From Tanypteryx hageni (lineage: Eukaryota > Arthropoda > Insecta > Odonata > Petaluridae), in the NCBI GenBank assembly GCA_028673005.1, contig CM054115.1:60700907-60764906 (forward strand): a stretch of 64,000 nt of DNA, read 5' to 3'. Both the position numbers and the translations under genes were made by a program. The notes below the pieces were generated by a model. The model was given only the letters and a program-made list of their open reading frames with translations, was not told where the DNA came from and ran no database searches. This document shows positions 23,001-30,504 of the stretch, one piece after another (position 1 is the first letter of the stretch; every line of letters begins with the position of its first letter).

Positions 23001-26000
23001 AAAATAATTGGAGGGACATAGGTTTTTTGAAAGAATGATAGGTGGGATGCAGGATACAAAAGGTTGATAACCACTGCTCTAGATTACTCAATACTATAAA
23101 AATCTCATCATTGTCTTATAAAACCATTCCACTTGCACAATTGGCTATCAAAACACATGATGGTATATATTTGTTTATTCGAGTTTCTGTTTTAGAATTA
23201 CAACCCAAACAATTTGAAATTTTTAAGAATAAGTCCTCCCTTCCTCCACAATATGCATTCTACATATCTAGTCTGCGGTTCATATTATGACTATGATTTA
23301 ATCCACTAACTAAACTGTGCACCAATTTCAAACATATAAAGGGATAATTTCAAGTGCCAGTTAAATATGTGACTGCTGCCCTATACTGAACCTGTGGAAA
23401 GAAAAGCATTTATCAAGGGTCAAAAAGATATACGTAAAATCAAACATCACAAGGAAGCCTATGAAATTTGTAAAAATCTAAAACACACGTATTGTTTGAC
23501 CTTGCAACAAAACAGACTGATACATATAATACTTAATTAAAAATCTGATGTGGCCACACATGACTTTCTCCATATCTGTAATATATCTAAAAATTCAAAT
23601 TAGGTTACATAATAATAAATATTTTTTGAAACAGCGAGAAAATTTTAGAGCATAGCCTTCTAATATTGGATATAGTGACAAAACTCCAACAATTAAGAAA
23701 AGAAAAAGGAGCTTTACTAAGACGTAACTAAGTGTCAATTGCTAACAATAGATGTCTGTAGGTGGCATGGTGGTGGCAGCTAAATATATAAGATATCTCT
23801 TAAACAATGCATTATATGGAAAAATGTTTCAAACAAAGTTTGTAGAAAATTGAATTTCCTATGACTTTTATTCCAATACATTTTTACCTTTATCGAATAT
23901 TAAAGCAAATATTTCAAAATAGTGACAAGAGTAAACACCCACTTTCAGTTGATCAATTTTTACCAAAAACTAATCATTTCTTCTAACTTTTATAAAAATG
24001 TTAAATATAAAATTTTGCATTGAGCTGATTAATAAATAGTTTTTGAATTAGAGCACCCACAAAAAAGCTACCACATACACACAGACATCATCGAGAAAAT
24101 GGCAGAAATGTGTTCAGAGGACCTCAAAACGTGTATTTACGTTGAAATCTCAAAATCGATTTTTTTCATGATTACAATACTTTCCCCTATACTGAGTATA
24201 TGGAGAAAGTAAAAATACACTCAAATGAATGCAGCATGAATATAATTTCAGAAAATTATGACTCCTTTCAAGAAAATTTAGCATATAAAATATTTCACCC
24301 TTGATGAAAAATAATTCCACATTGTATTATTGAAATTGAATAACTTCCTAAAAATGTATTATCTTTAAAAAATTTTATATTTTAATATAATTTTTCTGAC
24401 TGTTTTGCATGTCCTTGAACTATCAGTACAAACCTGGACTCGAAAAAAGAAAAATCATCATCTGATAGACTTTGCCTTGGAGGAAAAATCCAGGCAATGG
24501 AAAAACAATTCACTTGCCAACACTCCACTGTCATCAGTTTTTTATGCCATTACACAGCTATTTCTATACTTTTTAGTAATTTAGTAAAAATTTATATTTT
24601 GTTTTCTCTAAATTGGCGGCTCTCAATGAGCAATTATGATCATTTTTGTCTTCTGCTTTGATGTAAATCCTATATGTATTCTGAAGTTCATTGAACTGTG
24701 ATTTCTTTTAAGAAATATATCTAGAAATGACCATTGATGGTCAAATATGAATTATTCTAAATACAAGAAAGAAAAAGTGCCACTTACTGTAGCAAATCCA
24801 GAAGCACTAAAAGTCATTCCAGCGACATCGCCTTGCACTTCTTAGCAAATAGGTAGAAGTTGGAACAATTTTTGAAACGAGAAAAAAGTCTGCTATGACC
24901 GGGAATTGAACCCGGGTCTTCCACTTGCCGGGCGGATATTCTACCCCTAAACTATCGTAGCAGAACATTTTCTCTCGTTTCTGAACACGGATGTTTTCCT
25001 TTGTTTCCTTTGTGGGACTTCCCGTCCCACAAAGGAAAACATCCGTGTTCAGAAACGAGAGAAAATGTTCTGCTACGATAGTTTAGGGGTAGAATATCCG
25101 CCCGGCAAGTGGAAGACCCGGGTTCAATTCCCGGTCATAGCAGACTTTTTTCTCGTTTCAAAAATTGTTCCAACTTTCACAGCTTATGCCTGTCTGCATA
25201 GGATCTTCGGATCATATCATTCCATCAAATAGGTAGAAGTCTCACTGTATACCTATATTCACTTAGGGCTGGAATTCTACCTTCAATTAAAATCTAATCC
25301 ACTGTTCTGATTATTTATTTAAGTCCTAAGTTCCTATCACTACTCTAAATATATATAAAACATTGATTTACATTCATTTTTGTAGCTAATATGGAAACTC
25401 CTGGATTCACTCCTTCAAAATAAAAACACTATCACAATGATGCAAAAATTGTTTTTAGAAACATGTAAAGATAGAGAATAAGAATTATAGGTATCATTAT
25501 ATATTGACGTTTCTTACAGAGGAGGAGGAGGAGGAAGATACTAATGTTTAGGCACTTCCAGATGAGCTGGAGATTCGAAATTTTTTCTTAGGTTGGATCT
25601 TGTGCAAAACTGACTAGAAAAAACGAAAATCTTGAAAAAGTGCAACAATGCGGACGCTAAAAATTCGCAATTGTTTAAACAAATTTTCAAGGTTTATGTA
25701 TTTCCGAATGTGGTACGGAGCTGAAATTGTTTTTATAGGTAGAATTTGTAAAAACGGAATAGGGATTATACAAATTTTGATATTTTAATTTGTTTGGTAG
25801 TTAAAAATTGTTAAAGTTTAAACAAATAGATAACTGTTTAGGTACTATGGGATGAACTAGGAAGTTGAAATTTTTAAGTTATTTACAGAGTATTGCATTT
25901 AAATAAATAAACATTTGAATATTTCCATAAATTTAATGCGGCGGCCGTTAAAAATTTTTAAAATTTAAACAATTAGAAAAATATAATTTCACTTCTAGAA

Positions 26001-26464
26001 GTGGTACAACTTGAATATTTGGCAGAAATGTGTACCATTAGTAACCAAATGTGGAAAAGTATAAAATTCTTAAAATTGCAAAGTTTGGGGATTGTTCTAA
26101 TCTATTATTTTTGCATAAAGGAAAAATGAAAATCTCTGTGGAGGTGAAATCTTTAGAATTAAAAAAATATTTGTAATGATGAAGTATCCATCTAAAAATT
26201 GAATGTTTTTTCAAGATGAGATGATATGATTGCAGAATGCAAGCACCTTCTACTAGTAGTGTTATACTCTTAAGTAATTATAAATTGATCCAATATTCTT
26301 TACTGAATCCTACAGGTGGAGCTCCAGCACTGCCAGCAGGACTTCCAGCACAATACTACTTGGGATTCATTGGATGCATAGAAGAGGTCAAAGTTGATAA
26401 GAAAAAGACCCTTGATCTGTTAAAACACAGCCACAGCACTGTCACCCAATTTTGCCCTGCTTGA
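4862..26464 (+). CDS. AGRN: Agrin-like heparan sulfate proteoglycan, 3' part of gene (15 exons)
   Basis: Joined exons: 4862-5008, 6671-7204, 8087-8323, 8443-8620, 8811-9038, 10489-10721, 11048-11188, 12976-13315, 13702-13866, 14345-14700, 16041-16122, 16501-16671, 17808-18006, 22540-22690, 26316-26464. Every junction has AG/GT borders and matching phase, giving about 1,102 codons to a TGA. Domain order is laminin-EGF, linker with Cys-rich module, EGF, LamG, EGF, EGF, LamG, EGF, LamG. A single EGF before the last LamG, and a laminin-EGF upstream, fit agrin better than perlecan (two EGFs there) or pikachurin (fibronectin III upstream). In animals agrin is a secreted basement-membrane proteoglycan that binds laminin, dystroglycan and LRP4/MuSK-type receptors; that role is inferred here. 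Missing relative to vertebrate agrin: a recognisable SEA domain. The Kazal region would lie before the window. Confidence 0.8.
5195..5765. repeat. CT-rich polypyrimidine low-complexity tract
   Basis: About 550 bp of (CT)n, (CCCT)n and (TTCC)n-like sequence, with a short non-CT break near 5415-5480. Apparent reading frames on both strands here are pure low complexity (Arg/Glu/Gly/Lys-rich on minus, Leu/Ser/Pro-rich on plus) and are not genes. Confidence 0.8.
5940..6320. repeat. Dispersed repeat with tRNA-like B box, copy 1
   Basis: Matches 57955-58260 in the same orientation (CCAAAATATGTGA, AATATGAGA, GAGAAATGGAAAT/GGGAAATGGAAAT, GGAGTCGAA blocks). On the minus strand it carries GGTTCGACTCC, a perfect-looking RNA polymerase III B box (reverse complement around 6201-6211), but no convincing A box at the right distance. 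Possibly part of a degraded SINE. Confidence 0.5.
6671..7204 (+). CDS. AGRN: Agrin-like exon: Ser/Thr/Pro/His linker plus Cys-rich EB/EGF-like module
   Basis: Acceptor TGTCCAACAG and donor TTAG|GTAAGA. It is 534 bp, phase 1 to 1. Residues 1 to about 125 of the exon are low-complexity linker: Ser/Thr/Pro, a [11 protein letters not shown] run, no cysteine. Residues about 130-178 hold a module with six cysteines ([28 protein letters not shown]) that resembles an EB or degenerate EGF domain. In vertebrate agrin this place holds a Ser/Thr-rich segment and a SEA domain; no SEA is visible. The open frame also runs upstream of the acceptor to 6607, but phase joining supports starting at 6671. Confidence 0.75.
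7205..8086. other. Intron, nothing recognised
   Basis: AT-rich intron between the linker exon and EGF1. No repeat matches to the rest of the window and no splice-bounded open frame were noticed. Confidence 0.5.
8087..8323 (+). CDS. AGRN: Agrin-like exon: EGF domain before LamG1
   Basis: Acceptor TTTCTTGCAG and donor AAAG|GTAATG, 237 bp, phase 1 to 1. It encodes [15 protein letters not shown], a proline/serine insertion ([13 protein letters not shown]), then [18 protein letters not shown]. That is the six-cysteine EGF pattern with an unusually long loop between the third and fourth cysteines. It corresponds to EGF1 of agrin, directly before the first LamG domain. Confidence 0.8.
8443..8620 (+). 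CDS. AGRN: Agrin-like exon: first part of LamG1
   Basis: Acceptor ATTTTTACAG, donor AATGG|GTGAGT, phase 1 to 2. It encodes [32 protein letters not shown] and [11 protein letters not shown], the classic N-terminal strands of a laminin G domain. The exon ends within the VNGY motif, completed by the next exon. Confidence 0.85.
8811..9038 (+). CDS. AGRN: Agrin-like exon: second part of LamG1
   Basis: Acceptor TTATTGACAG, donor CAAAG|GTAAAA, phase 2 to 2. It continues LamG1 with [15 protein letters not shown] and a mid-domain strand (WHRAV-like: [18 protein letters not shown]), then [14 protein letters not shown]. The aromatic/Tyr-rich strand and the LxLxxxxYVGxxP motif are typical of LamG domains. 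A 1.45-kb intron holding a Tigger-like element follows. Confidence 0.85.
9294..10386 (+). mobile_element. Tigger/pogo-like DNA transposon relic in LamG1 intron
   Basis: Approximate inverted ends: GAGGGATACCCCACAACATA on the left and, reverse complemented, CAGGCATACCCTGCTATAAC on the right. At 9540-9725 it encodes [44 protein letters not shown], the psq-type helix-turn-helix of Tigger transposases. The frame ends at a stop just after TILK and the DDE part is not visible, so this is an inactive remnant. Confidence 0.65.
9504..9725 (+). pseudogene. Tigger transposase N-terminal HTH fragment
   Basis: 73 codons ending in the psq-type helix-turn-helix ([17 protein letters not shown]...STVSTILK). 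Tigger transposases normally continue with a CENP-B-type HTH and a DDE domain over several hundred more residues; here a TAG follows at 9723. Confidence 0.65.
10489..10721 (+). CDS. AGRN: Agrin-like exon: end of LamG1 and EGF2
   Basis: Acceptor TTCCATCAG at 10480-10488; weak donor ACAG|GTCTGT. Phase 2 to 1. LamG1 ends with [21 protein letters not shown]2 follows: [20 protein letters not shown]...[11 protein letters not shown]. The GCIRxLxVxxxxxxL motif is the LamG C-terminal disulfide strand. Confidence 0.85.
11048..11188 (+). CDS. AGRN: Agrin-like exon: EGF3
   Basis: Acceptor TTCTAAATAG, donor GAAC|GTGAGT, 141 bp, phase 1 to 1. One EGF domain: [19 protein letters not shown]...[14 protein letters not shown]. 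Two tandem EGFs (this and the previous exon) separate LamG1 from LamG2, as in agrin. The 1.8-kb intron after it holds a pogo/Tigger-type element with no coding capacity. Confidence 0.85.
11588..12672. mobile_element. Non-coding pogo/Tigger-type DNA element
   Basis: The left end CACCCACTCCCCGATTAATG (from 11590) is mirrored by the right end CAGCATTAATCGGGACAG...GAGAGTGGGTT (to about 12670). No coding capacity in about 1.1 kb. The right 190 bp are repeated at about 59071-59265. Lies in the EGF3-LamG2 intron. Superfamily call is tentative. Confidence 0.55.
12976..13315 (+). CDS. AGRN: Agrin-like exon: first part of LamG2
   Basis: Acceptor TTTTGCTTGCAG, donor ATCAC|GTAAGC, phase 1 to 2. It encodes [35 protein letters not shown], then [20 protein letters not shown], the first strands of LamG2. 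Between LLYAAQ and SDFVAL there is a Pro/Ser/Ala-rich insertion of about 32 residues ([11 protein letters not shown] onward), so one surface loop of LamG2 is greatly enlarged. Confidence 0.85.
13702..13866 (+). CDS. AGRN: Agrin-like exon: middle of LamG2
   Basis: Acceptor TCTGGTCTTGCAG, donor TTCC|GTAAGT, phase 2 to 2, 165 bp. It encodes [28 protein letters not shown] and [13 protein letters not shown], the WHxVxxxR and LYVGGxP motifs of a LamG domain. Confidence 0.85.
14153..14215 (+). repeat. SINE tail fragment with (AACC)n
   Basis: TATAATGATCCAAGAGGTTG then a short (CCAA)n tract. The same tail motif (ATAATCCAAGAGGTTGATTA) ends the SINE at 34058-34346 (minus) and occurs alone near 60997-61016. 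Confidence 0.5.
14345..14700 (+). CDS. AGRN: Agrin-like exon: end of LamG2 and EGF4
   Basis: Acceptor TATTAACAG, donor GACAG|GTAATA, phase 2 to 1. LamG2 ends with [17 protein letters not shown], where the usual GC of the GCI motif is GA, so one LamG cysteine is absent at its normal place. A Gly/His-rich stretch follows, then EGF4: [28 protein letters not shown] piggyBac-like element starts only 15 bp past the exon end (14715). Confidence 0.85.
14715..15353. mobile_element. piggyBac-like non-autonomous element next to an exon donor
   Basis: TTAA at 14711-14714 and 15354-15357. Terminal repeats CCCTTTTAACTGCTATG and CCCTTTAACTGCTACATT (right, reverse complemented). Subterminal direct repeats contain CTGCTATGCAxxxCTxxAGA three times (14723-14842), with inverted CAGTGGGGAGCAT near 15275. 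No coding capacity. It begins 15 bp after the end of the LamG2/EGF4 exon. Confidence 0.75.
15512..15600. mobile_element. hAT-like left-end fragment
   Basis: TAGGGGTAGCCAAACTTTTT followed by TGATGCGCCACATATTG resembles the left ends of hAT elements (CAGGGGTxGCCAAxCTTTT). No partner end or 8-bp duplication was found, so this is a truncated remnant. Confidence 0.35.
16041..16122 (+). CDS. AGRN: Agrin-like exon: start of LamG3, before the z-site equivalent
   Basis: Acceptor GATTTTTTACAG, donor AAAGG|GTAAGC, 82 bp, phase 1 to 2. It encodes [20 protein letters not shown] then [14 protein letters not shown] matches the FDGRTF type first strand of agrin LamG3. The exon stops where vertebrate agrin carries its z splice site. 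Confidence 0.8.
16501..16671 (+). CDS. AGRN: Candidate alternative acidic exon at the agrin z-site position
   Basis: Acceptor CTTCTCTACATATAG, donor AAAGG|GTAAGC, 171 bp, phase 2 to 2, so it can be skipped without a frameshift; the preceding exon can also join directly to 17808. It encodes 57 residues, of which about 30 are Asp/Glu, with one Lys and no Arg or Cys. Two N-glycosylation sequons (NTT, NQT) sit at its start, and two tyrosines lie in acidic context. There is no similarity to LamG strands, so it would form a long acidic loop in LamG3. That it is coding is supported by the phase, the splice sites and the absence of stops; that it is alternatively used is inference. Confidence 0.7.
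17153..17466. mobile_element. piggyBac-like MITE
   Basis: TTAA at 17149-17152 and 17467-17470. Terminal repeats CACATTCCGTGCGAGC and CATATTCAGTGCGGGT (right, reverse complemented). It contains repeated GACTTCATATGAAGTC palindromes near the right end (about 17400 and 17434). 314 bp, non-coding, in the intron before the LamG3 core exon. Confidence 0.7.
17808..18006 (+). CDS. AGRN: Agrin-like exon: LamG3 core strands
   Basis: Acceptor ATGATTTTTTTAG, donor TCAAAG|GTTAGT, phase 2 to 0. It encodes [28 protein letters not shown], then [26 protein letters not shown] aligns with the NHFELSL strand that follows the z site in vertebrate agrin. The following 4.5-kb intron carries an RT-deleted LINE, a minisatellite and a hAT copy. 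Confidence 0.85.
18446..19480 (+). mobile_element. LINE relic lacking its reverse transcriptase core
   Basis: A 190-codon frame from 18446 encodes the linker upstream of [31 protein letters not shown], then [20 protein letters not shown], a standard pre-RT motif. It then jumps at about 19000 to the C-terminal LINE motif ([53 protein letters not shown]) in shifted frames. The palm with its YADD box is deleted. The 3' end is (TTA)n-rich near 19440-19465. Same clade as the copies at 49.5 and 51.5 kb. Confidence 0.75.
20179..21557 (+). mobile_element. hAT transposon, ZMYM/DUF4371 type, internally deleted
   Basis: Perfect 8-bp target duplication CTATATAG at 20171-20178 and 21558-21565. Terminal repeats CAGGGGCAGCCACTGGC and CAGTGGTGGCCAGTGGT. 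The interior encodes a TTF-type N-terminal part and a hAT dimerisation C-terminus. The central RNase H fold is deleted, so it is non-autonomous. Confidence 0.85.
20567..21413 (+). pseudogene. hAT transposase remnant (TTF zinc finger, DUF4371 start, hAT dimerisation end)
   Basis: First frame (20567-20857): [13 protein letters not shown], the TTF-type CxxC element. A -1 shift near 20800-20840 leads to a second frame ending at 21413 with [27 protein letters not shown], then [31 protein letters not shown]. The last part is the conserved hAT C-terminal dimerisation region. Between [11 protein letters not shown] and [10 protein letters not shown] several hundred residues of the family's catalytic fold are missing. 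Confidence 0.75.
22540..22690 (+). CDS. AGRN: Agrin-like exon: LamG3 middle strands
   Basis: Acceptor TTCTTTCTCCCTAG, donor GGATTG|GTAGGT, phase 0 to 1. It encodes [26 protein letters not shown] and [11 protein letters not shown], typical WHxLxxxRxxxxGxLxVD and LWIGG motifs of LamG. It is followed by a 3.6-kb intron containing a small hAT element and the palindromic retroposon. Confidence 0.85.
22770..23076. mobile_element. hAT MITE with perfect 8-bp duplication
   Basis: Target duplication CTCTAGAT at 22762-22769 and 23077-23084. Ends CAGTGTTTCTCCATC and, reverse complemented, CAGTGGTTATCAACC. Internal direct repeats of GGTGGGATGC-type motifs. 307 bp, non-coding, 79 bp after an agrin-like exon. 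Confidence 0.75.
23567..24215. mobile_element. Non-coding inverted-end element, copy 1
   Basis: Ends GACTTTCTCCATAT and ATATGGAGAAAGT form a terminal inverted repeat. The whole 650 bp is repeated in opposite orientation at 30505-31140, with shared blocks such as AATGTTTCAAACAAAG, CAATTGCTAACAATAGA and AGCTGCCACCACCAT (reverse). No coding capacity; superfamily unknown. Confidence 0.65.
24891..24962 (-). pseudogene. tRNA-like block in retroposon (minus arm)
   Basis: Exact reverse complement of the plus-arm block at 25071-25142, with the same A and B boxes. Both are promoter remnants of the retroposon rather than functional tRNA genes. Confidence 0.55.
25071..25142 (+). pseudogene. tRNA-like block in retroposon (plus arm)
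   Basis: It folds as a cloverleaf with 7-bp acceptor (TGCTACG/CATAGCA, one C-A mismatch), T arm CCGGG-TTCAATT-CCCGG and anticodon stem TCCGC/GTGGA. The anticodon loop CCGGCAA has C instead of U at position 33. General body resembles tRNA-Gly, but identity is uncertain. The mismatch, C33 and the mobile context argue against a working tRNA. Confidence 0.55.
25241..26310. other. Intron before terminal agrin-like exon
   Basis: AT-rich. Contains (GAG)n-like sequence at 25519-25536. No clear element ends or coding motifs were found. Confidence 0.4.
26316..26464 (+). CDS. AGRN: Agrin-like terminal exon: end of LamG3 and stop
   Basis: Acceptor ACTGAATCCTACAG, phase 1, stop TGA at 26462-26464. It encodes [20 protein letters not shown], then [16 protein letters not shown], ending TQFCPA. 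The GFxGCIxxxxV motif and a C-terminal Cys-Pro a few residues from the end are as in agrin. Confidence 0.85.
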
Positions 26465-27577
26465 AGCTTGTTGTCCTGACTTACGAGCTGTAGCATATCC
26501 CATGTATTTATAACCTCCTAACAGTGTGACTTGGAAAATGAGAATAATGGTTTTGAAATAACTTCTTGGAATTTGTCGACTATGATAAGATGTATGGAAG
26601 ATACAGTGATCCTTGGAAGCAATCCTATATTGCCTACATTGAGAGAGAAGTTACCATTATGCCAGATGAGGTTGGAACATTACAATGAAAGTGTAATGCT
26701 TCTCTAAAGTGATTCAGTGTAGAAGAGACCAACTTCCCAATCATGACCAACCTTAATGTTTTCCCCAAGTTATAACTTGTTCATTGTCTTCCGTGGAGAC
26801 TTTTTTCCATTTCTTGCTAACTTAATGACTGAGCTGCTATGAAATGGTTGTTATAAAAGCCCACAAGATGGAGACAACAGCCAACCTCCAGCTACGATAG
26901 GATGTCACCGCCACAGGGCTGCATGAGCTCAAATTATTTTGATATAGGTAAACCATCAACCAGTAATTTTCGAAAATGAGAAAAATTCAGTGATGGTATG
27001 ATGACTGATGAGGATATTTTAGAAGAAAAGAAATCAAGTGATAAGTTAACCATTTTCCTCCTATAAAAAGTGGCATCTGGCAGCTGAAATGATTCCCATC
27101 ATTGCTCATGCAAATAGTATCCTCAAAAGACTCTCTGAAATCAACATCTACAATGCTAGATATGAAATGAAAATCAAATTCAGTGTTTATAGTGTTGAAT
27201 GTGTCTTTTGGGAAAAAGTGGAAGACTCGAATCCATAATGTATGTGCGTGAGTAGAATGTTTAAGTAGGAAATTAATAAGTGTGAATGTGATACATAGAG
27301 GACAAGATAGAAAGACCAAGGAAATGGGTTTCTATAAGTGAGGTAATCAGCGATTCATTTTTTTAAATCGGTCCTACAGACCAAGTTCTTTTCCTATGTC
27401 AATGAAAATGTGGTTTTACTTTTTATTTATGTTTTCAGAATTAGAATGTTTCAAAATGAGCATGTCTGAATATGTCACCCAATACTTCCTTGATGAAATT
27501 TGCAACTTGTTTTGATGATATTTATTGCTAATAGCAAATAATACACGATCAGAGGTAAATGCACAAAATGCAATAAA
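26465..27577 (+). other. Probable 3' UTR of the agrin-like gene
   Basis: There is no convincing reading frame after the stop. The first AATAAA on the plus strand is at 27572-27577; further ones lie near 27953, 28160 and 28253. Which is used cannot be told from sequence. GC falls gradually and no transposon is evident before 27577. Confidence 0.4.
27572..27577 (+). terminator. Candidate polyadenylation signal AATAAA
   Basis: First canonical AATAAA after the agrin-like stop codon, about 1.1 kb downstream, followed by T-rich sequence (TTCTTTTTAACTTTC) that could act as the downstream element. It is one of several candidates. Confidence 0.35.
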
Positions 27578-28399
27578 ATAGAAAATGTCTCATTCTTTTT
27601 AACTTTCAATATTCTTTATGCTGGAGTGACAACTAAAATATGCCCTGACACATTGGATAAAAATAATCGAGTCAATGAGCTAAACATGTAAATCAAATGT
27701 CAGAATGTCATATACCTGTTATACAGATGAAGAAAACTGTAGTGTATAAAATGAATTTTATAAATACATGAATTTTACAAAGCCATTTGAATAGTTCTCC
27801 AATGATTTCTACATTGAATGTGATTACCAGCTTTCACAACCCAATGCCAAAATATATTTCATTTTTTTACTTTATTTCAGAAATTGGACCAGTAAACCCT
27901 TGTAAGCAACAGAAATTAATTTTTAGTTCCCAATGTATATTAACAAACAAAGAATAAATGTTGGTATATACTGCAAATAATAGCTAATGCATTAAAGTAA
28001 GACAACCTATTCCAAGTGACTGGTGACTTTTGTATTGAATATATTGTGTTGGAACTGAAGGAATTTTAAAGTCTATTTATTTATATATTATAATCAGTCA
28101 CTGTAATTGAATATCTAATAAAACTAATGTACAATTTTCTGTTTATGTAACTGTTGAAAGAAATAAAATAGACACTCTGTTATCATAAAAAATTCTTCAT
28201 TGCCTATCAAAATTCAGCACAGAGAATAAAACATTTTCCATAAAGAAGTTTTTAAATAAAATTCTCTGAGCTTATAAGAAGATCCACAATTTTAATGTTC
28301 AAGTTTTTTATGATCTCACAAGGGTTTGCCATAATTATGTCCAAATATTCTGAAATGAAAAAAAACTCATGTAATAACTCTGTAGTTTACTAGTATTTG

Positions 28400-28890
28400 C
28401 TGAAGAAATACCTCAAATGAACATCCACAATGAAATTTCGACCAAAAACTCCCTTGGTATATTAAACATATTCAAAAATATCTACCTAGTTGTAATTTTA
28501 AGAATTAGTGAAGAGATTGCTAAGATTGCAGGAAAGATTAATGTTTTTCAGAGTATGCGTGTTTTGCAGAAAGTCTACCTGGCGATTTTTCAGGAGACTA
28601 CAGCAATCAACTGATTAACTAGTGAAATGTGGAATATTTGGAGGATGAAAATACAATTGTAAGGAAGTAATTATTTAATATGTTTAATTGATATCTATAT
28701 TTATAATCGATTTATTATAGATAATTAGTGTGTTTTCCCCTTAAAGTGAGAATCTGGTGCAGGTTAAGTACACTTTAATTTTTTATTTTAACTGCACAGA
28801 AGTGTTACCCGTGTATAGCGCACGCCCTTACTTTTGACCAAAAAATTTGGTCTTCAAACTGTGCGTTATACTCGAGTATATACGGTAGTT
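28400..28890 (+). mobile_element. Tigger/pogo-like 3' end, copy 1
   Basis: Matches 37530-37870 in the same orientation (GTCTACCTGGCGATTT, CAATCAAC, TAGTGAAATGTG, CACAGAAGTGTTACCCGTGT). The end of the block shows CTTACTTTTGACC...GGTCTTCAAACTGTGCGTTA followed by CTCGAGTATATACGGTA, the type of end seen in Tigger elements. Frames are broken. Confidence 0.5.
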
Positions 28891-29411
28891 ACATGACACA
28901 TCATTCTGATCGTATATTTATAATTCATTCTCTTTGAAACAAAATTTGTTAATTTTTCGAAGCAAACTAAATCTTTGTCGTGTTATTAGGTTCAAACAAA
29001 TATTGCAAGAGGAAGGCGAGATTTCCCTAAGACCAAAGGTTTGCCTGCATTTCTCAGGCATCCCCCACCCTAACCTCACGCTGTGCGATCATGGGGTCCA
29101 AATGCACAAGAAAAGAAATAGGAAGGTACTATTGCTTTTACCCGAGCCACTAATCCTCAACAGCCTCTGGTCGTTTCCCGAATACACCCTCCACTGCTTC
29201 CTTAAGATGTCACATGTCGAAAAGATTCCCTCCAATGATGGGATTGGCCCTTTAGAGAATTACTAAATAGCGCCTAGTGAGAAGGGAATTTCGGCAGATT
29301 TAAGTAAAGATAATGGCACATTTCTGCTGTTTTGTACCACGCTGCGTCCCCTAAGCGTCACATGAAAGAGACATTTCTGAAGGGGTTTATCCAAATTGAC
29401 GTTTTCTCTAT

Positions 29412-29500
29412 AGCAGGGGTGACCAACCGGCGGCTCCAAAGCCGCATGGGTGTCCTTGAGGTTCGATGTGCGGCTCCTTGAAGCTTTGGCTGCCTTGCAT
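29412..29500. mobile_element. hAT-like left-end fragment
   Basis: CAGGGGTGACCAACCGGCGG then CTCCAAAGCCGCAT is a typical hAT terminus with subterminal GCGGCTC repeats. No matching right end or 8-bp duplication was found nearby, so it is truncated. Confidence 0.45.
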
Positions 29501-30504
29501 ATACCATACTCTTCCAATTACTATATTGCGCACCCATATTTACACGAGTTAAAATTAAAAATTGTTTCATCACCCTGTATAGTACGCATCTAGAATTTTT
29601 TAAACATAAAATAAATGCAACGCTTCACTGCATTTACTATGAATGTGATGTGCATCTAAGTAATCGTATCTTCAGTGGAGTTGAATGAATTTCAACACAC
29701 AAAGTTAACAAAGATAAGGTCATCAATAGATTAAGAACAAATTTGCCCTTAGCTAGAAGTTTAAGGTTTATTAATTCCATATTACATCCTAGAAAGACGT
29801 CGAATACATACAGCAACTTGGCCAAATAACGATGTCACGTAGAAAATTTGATTTTAATAAATTTAATAAGTTCCTTTTCCTTATTATATTTATTCGACGT
29901 TCTCTATAGTAGATATTTTATATTTAATTATGTTGTATTAAATTTAAAAAGAAGTTAGCAGTTAATTTCCAAATTGAAACAAAAGAAATACGATAATAAC
30001 GGCCAACGAATCGTTGCGCAGACCGTTCATTTAGTCATCGGTGGTCATCGGCAGGTGTGTGATAGATAGTTTAGCTTGAAAACTTATTATTCCAGAATTT
30101 TGTGTTGTGTATGACCGGAACATACCCATTAATTGCATCATGTTCGTAATTACTCGCAAGAAACTGAGGCGAGTCCTTCCTATGATTTTTCCGAGGAACT
30201 TGATAAAAGTTTCAATGATTATTATTATTATAACAAAATGTTCCATGTTCTGATTTTCAGGACGACGATAAATGAGGACTCCCAGTTTCGAAGAAGCAAA
30301 CCACAATGTTAAGGTAAGTTCAGACATTTATTTTCAGATTCATTAATAACCCCTTCTGTCTCATGTGATGTTAAAAGTGGTATGGAACATATTTCTCCTC
30401 TATGCAAATCGGTTCCTGAAAAATAGTTCAGGGTCGCAAACGTAACCGGGCGGTATTTGTATTTAATACTGTGGATGACTGTTCGGGTTGAATGGCGCAT
30501 TTTT

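Larger units (their letters stand above)
24861..25225 (+). mobile_element. Palindromic tRNA-derived retroposon with 15-bp target duplication
   Basis: Flanked by identical CAAATAGGTAGAAGT at 24846-24860 and 25226-25240. The arms, 24861-25018 and 25024-25172, are exact reverse complements apart from a 9-bp tandem duplication (TTTCCTTTG) in the left arm; the loop is TTCCC. Each arm has a tRNA-like 72-bp block (24891-24962 minus; 25071-25142 plus) with A box TAGTTTAGGGG and B box GGTTCAATTCC. A 53-bp unique tail follows the right arm, up to the duplication. This looks like a SINE copy whose 5' part was copied again in inverted form. Confidence 0.75.

Noticed and set aside
24891..25142. Two functional tRNA genes in head-to-head arrangement
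   Set aside because: C instead of U at position 33, an acceptor mismatch, exact mirror identity and a retroposition target duplication point to a mobile element.
29404..29904. CTCTATAG at 29404 and again near 29897 as an 8-bp duplication of a full hAT element
   Set aside because: The sequence before the second copy does not resemble a hAT end, so the match is probably chance.
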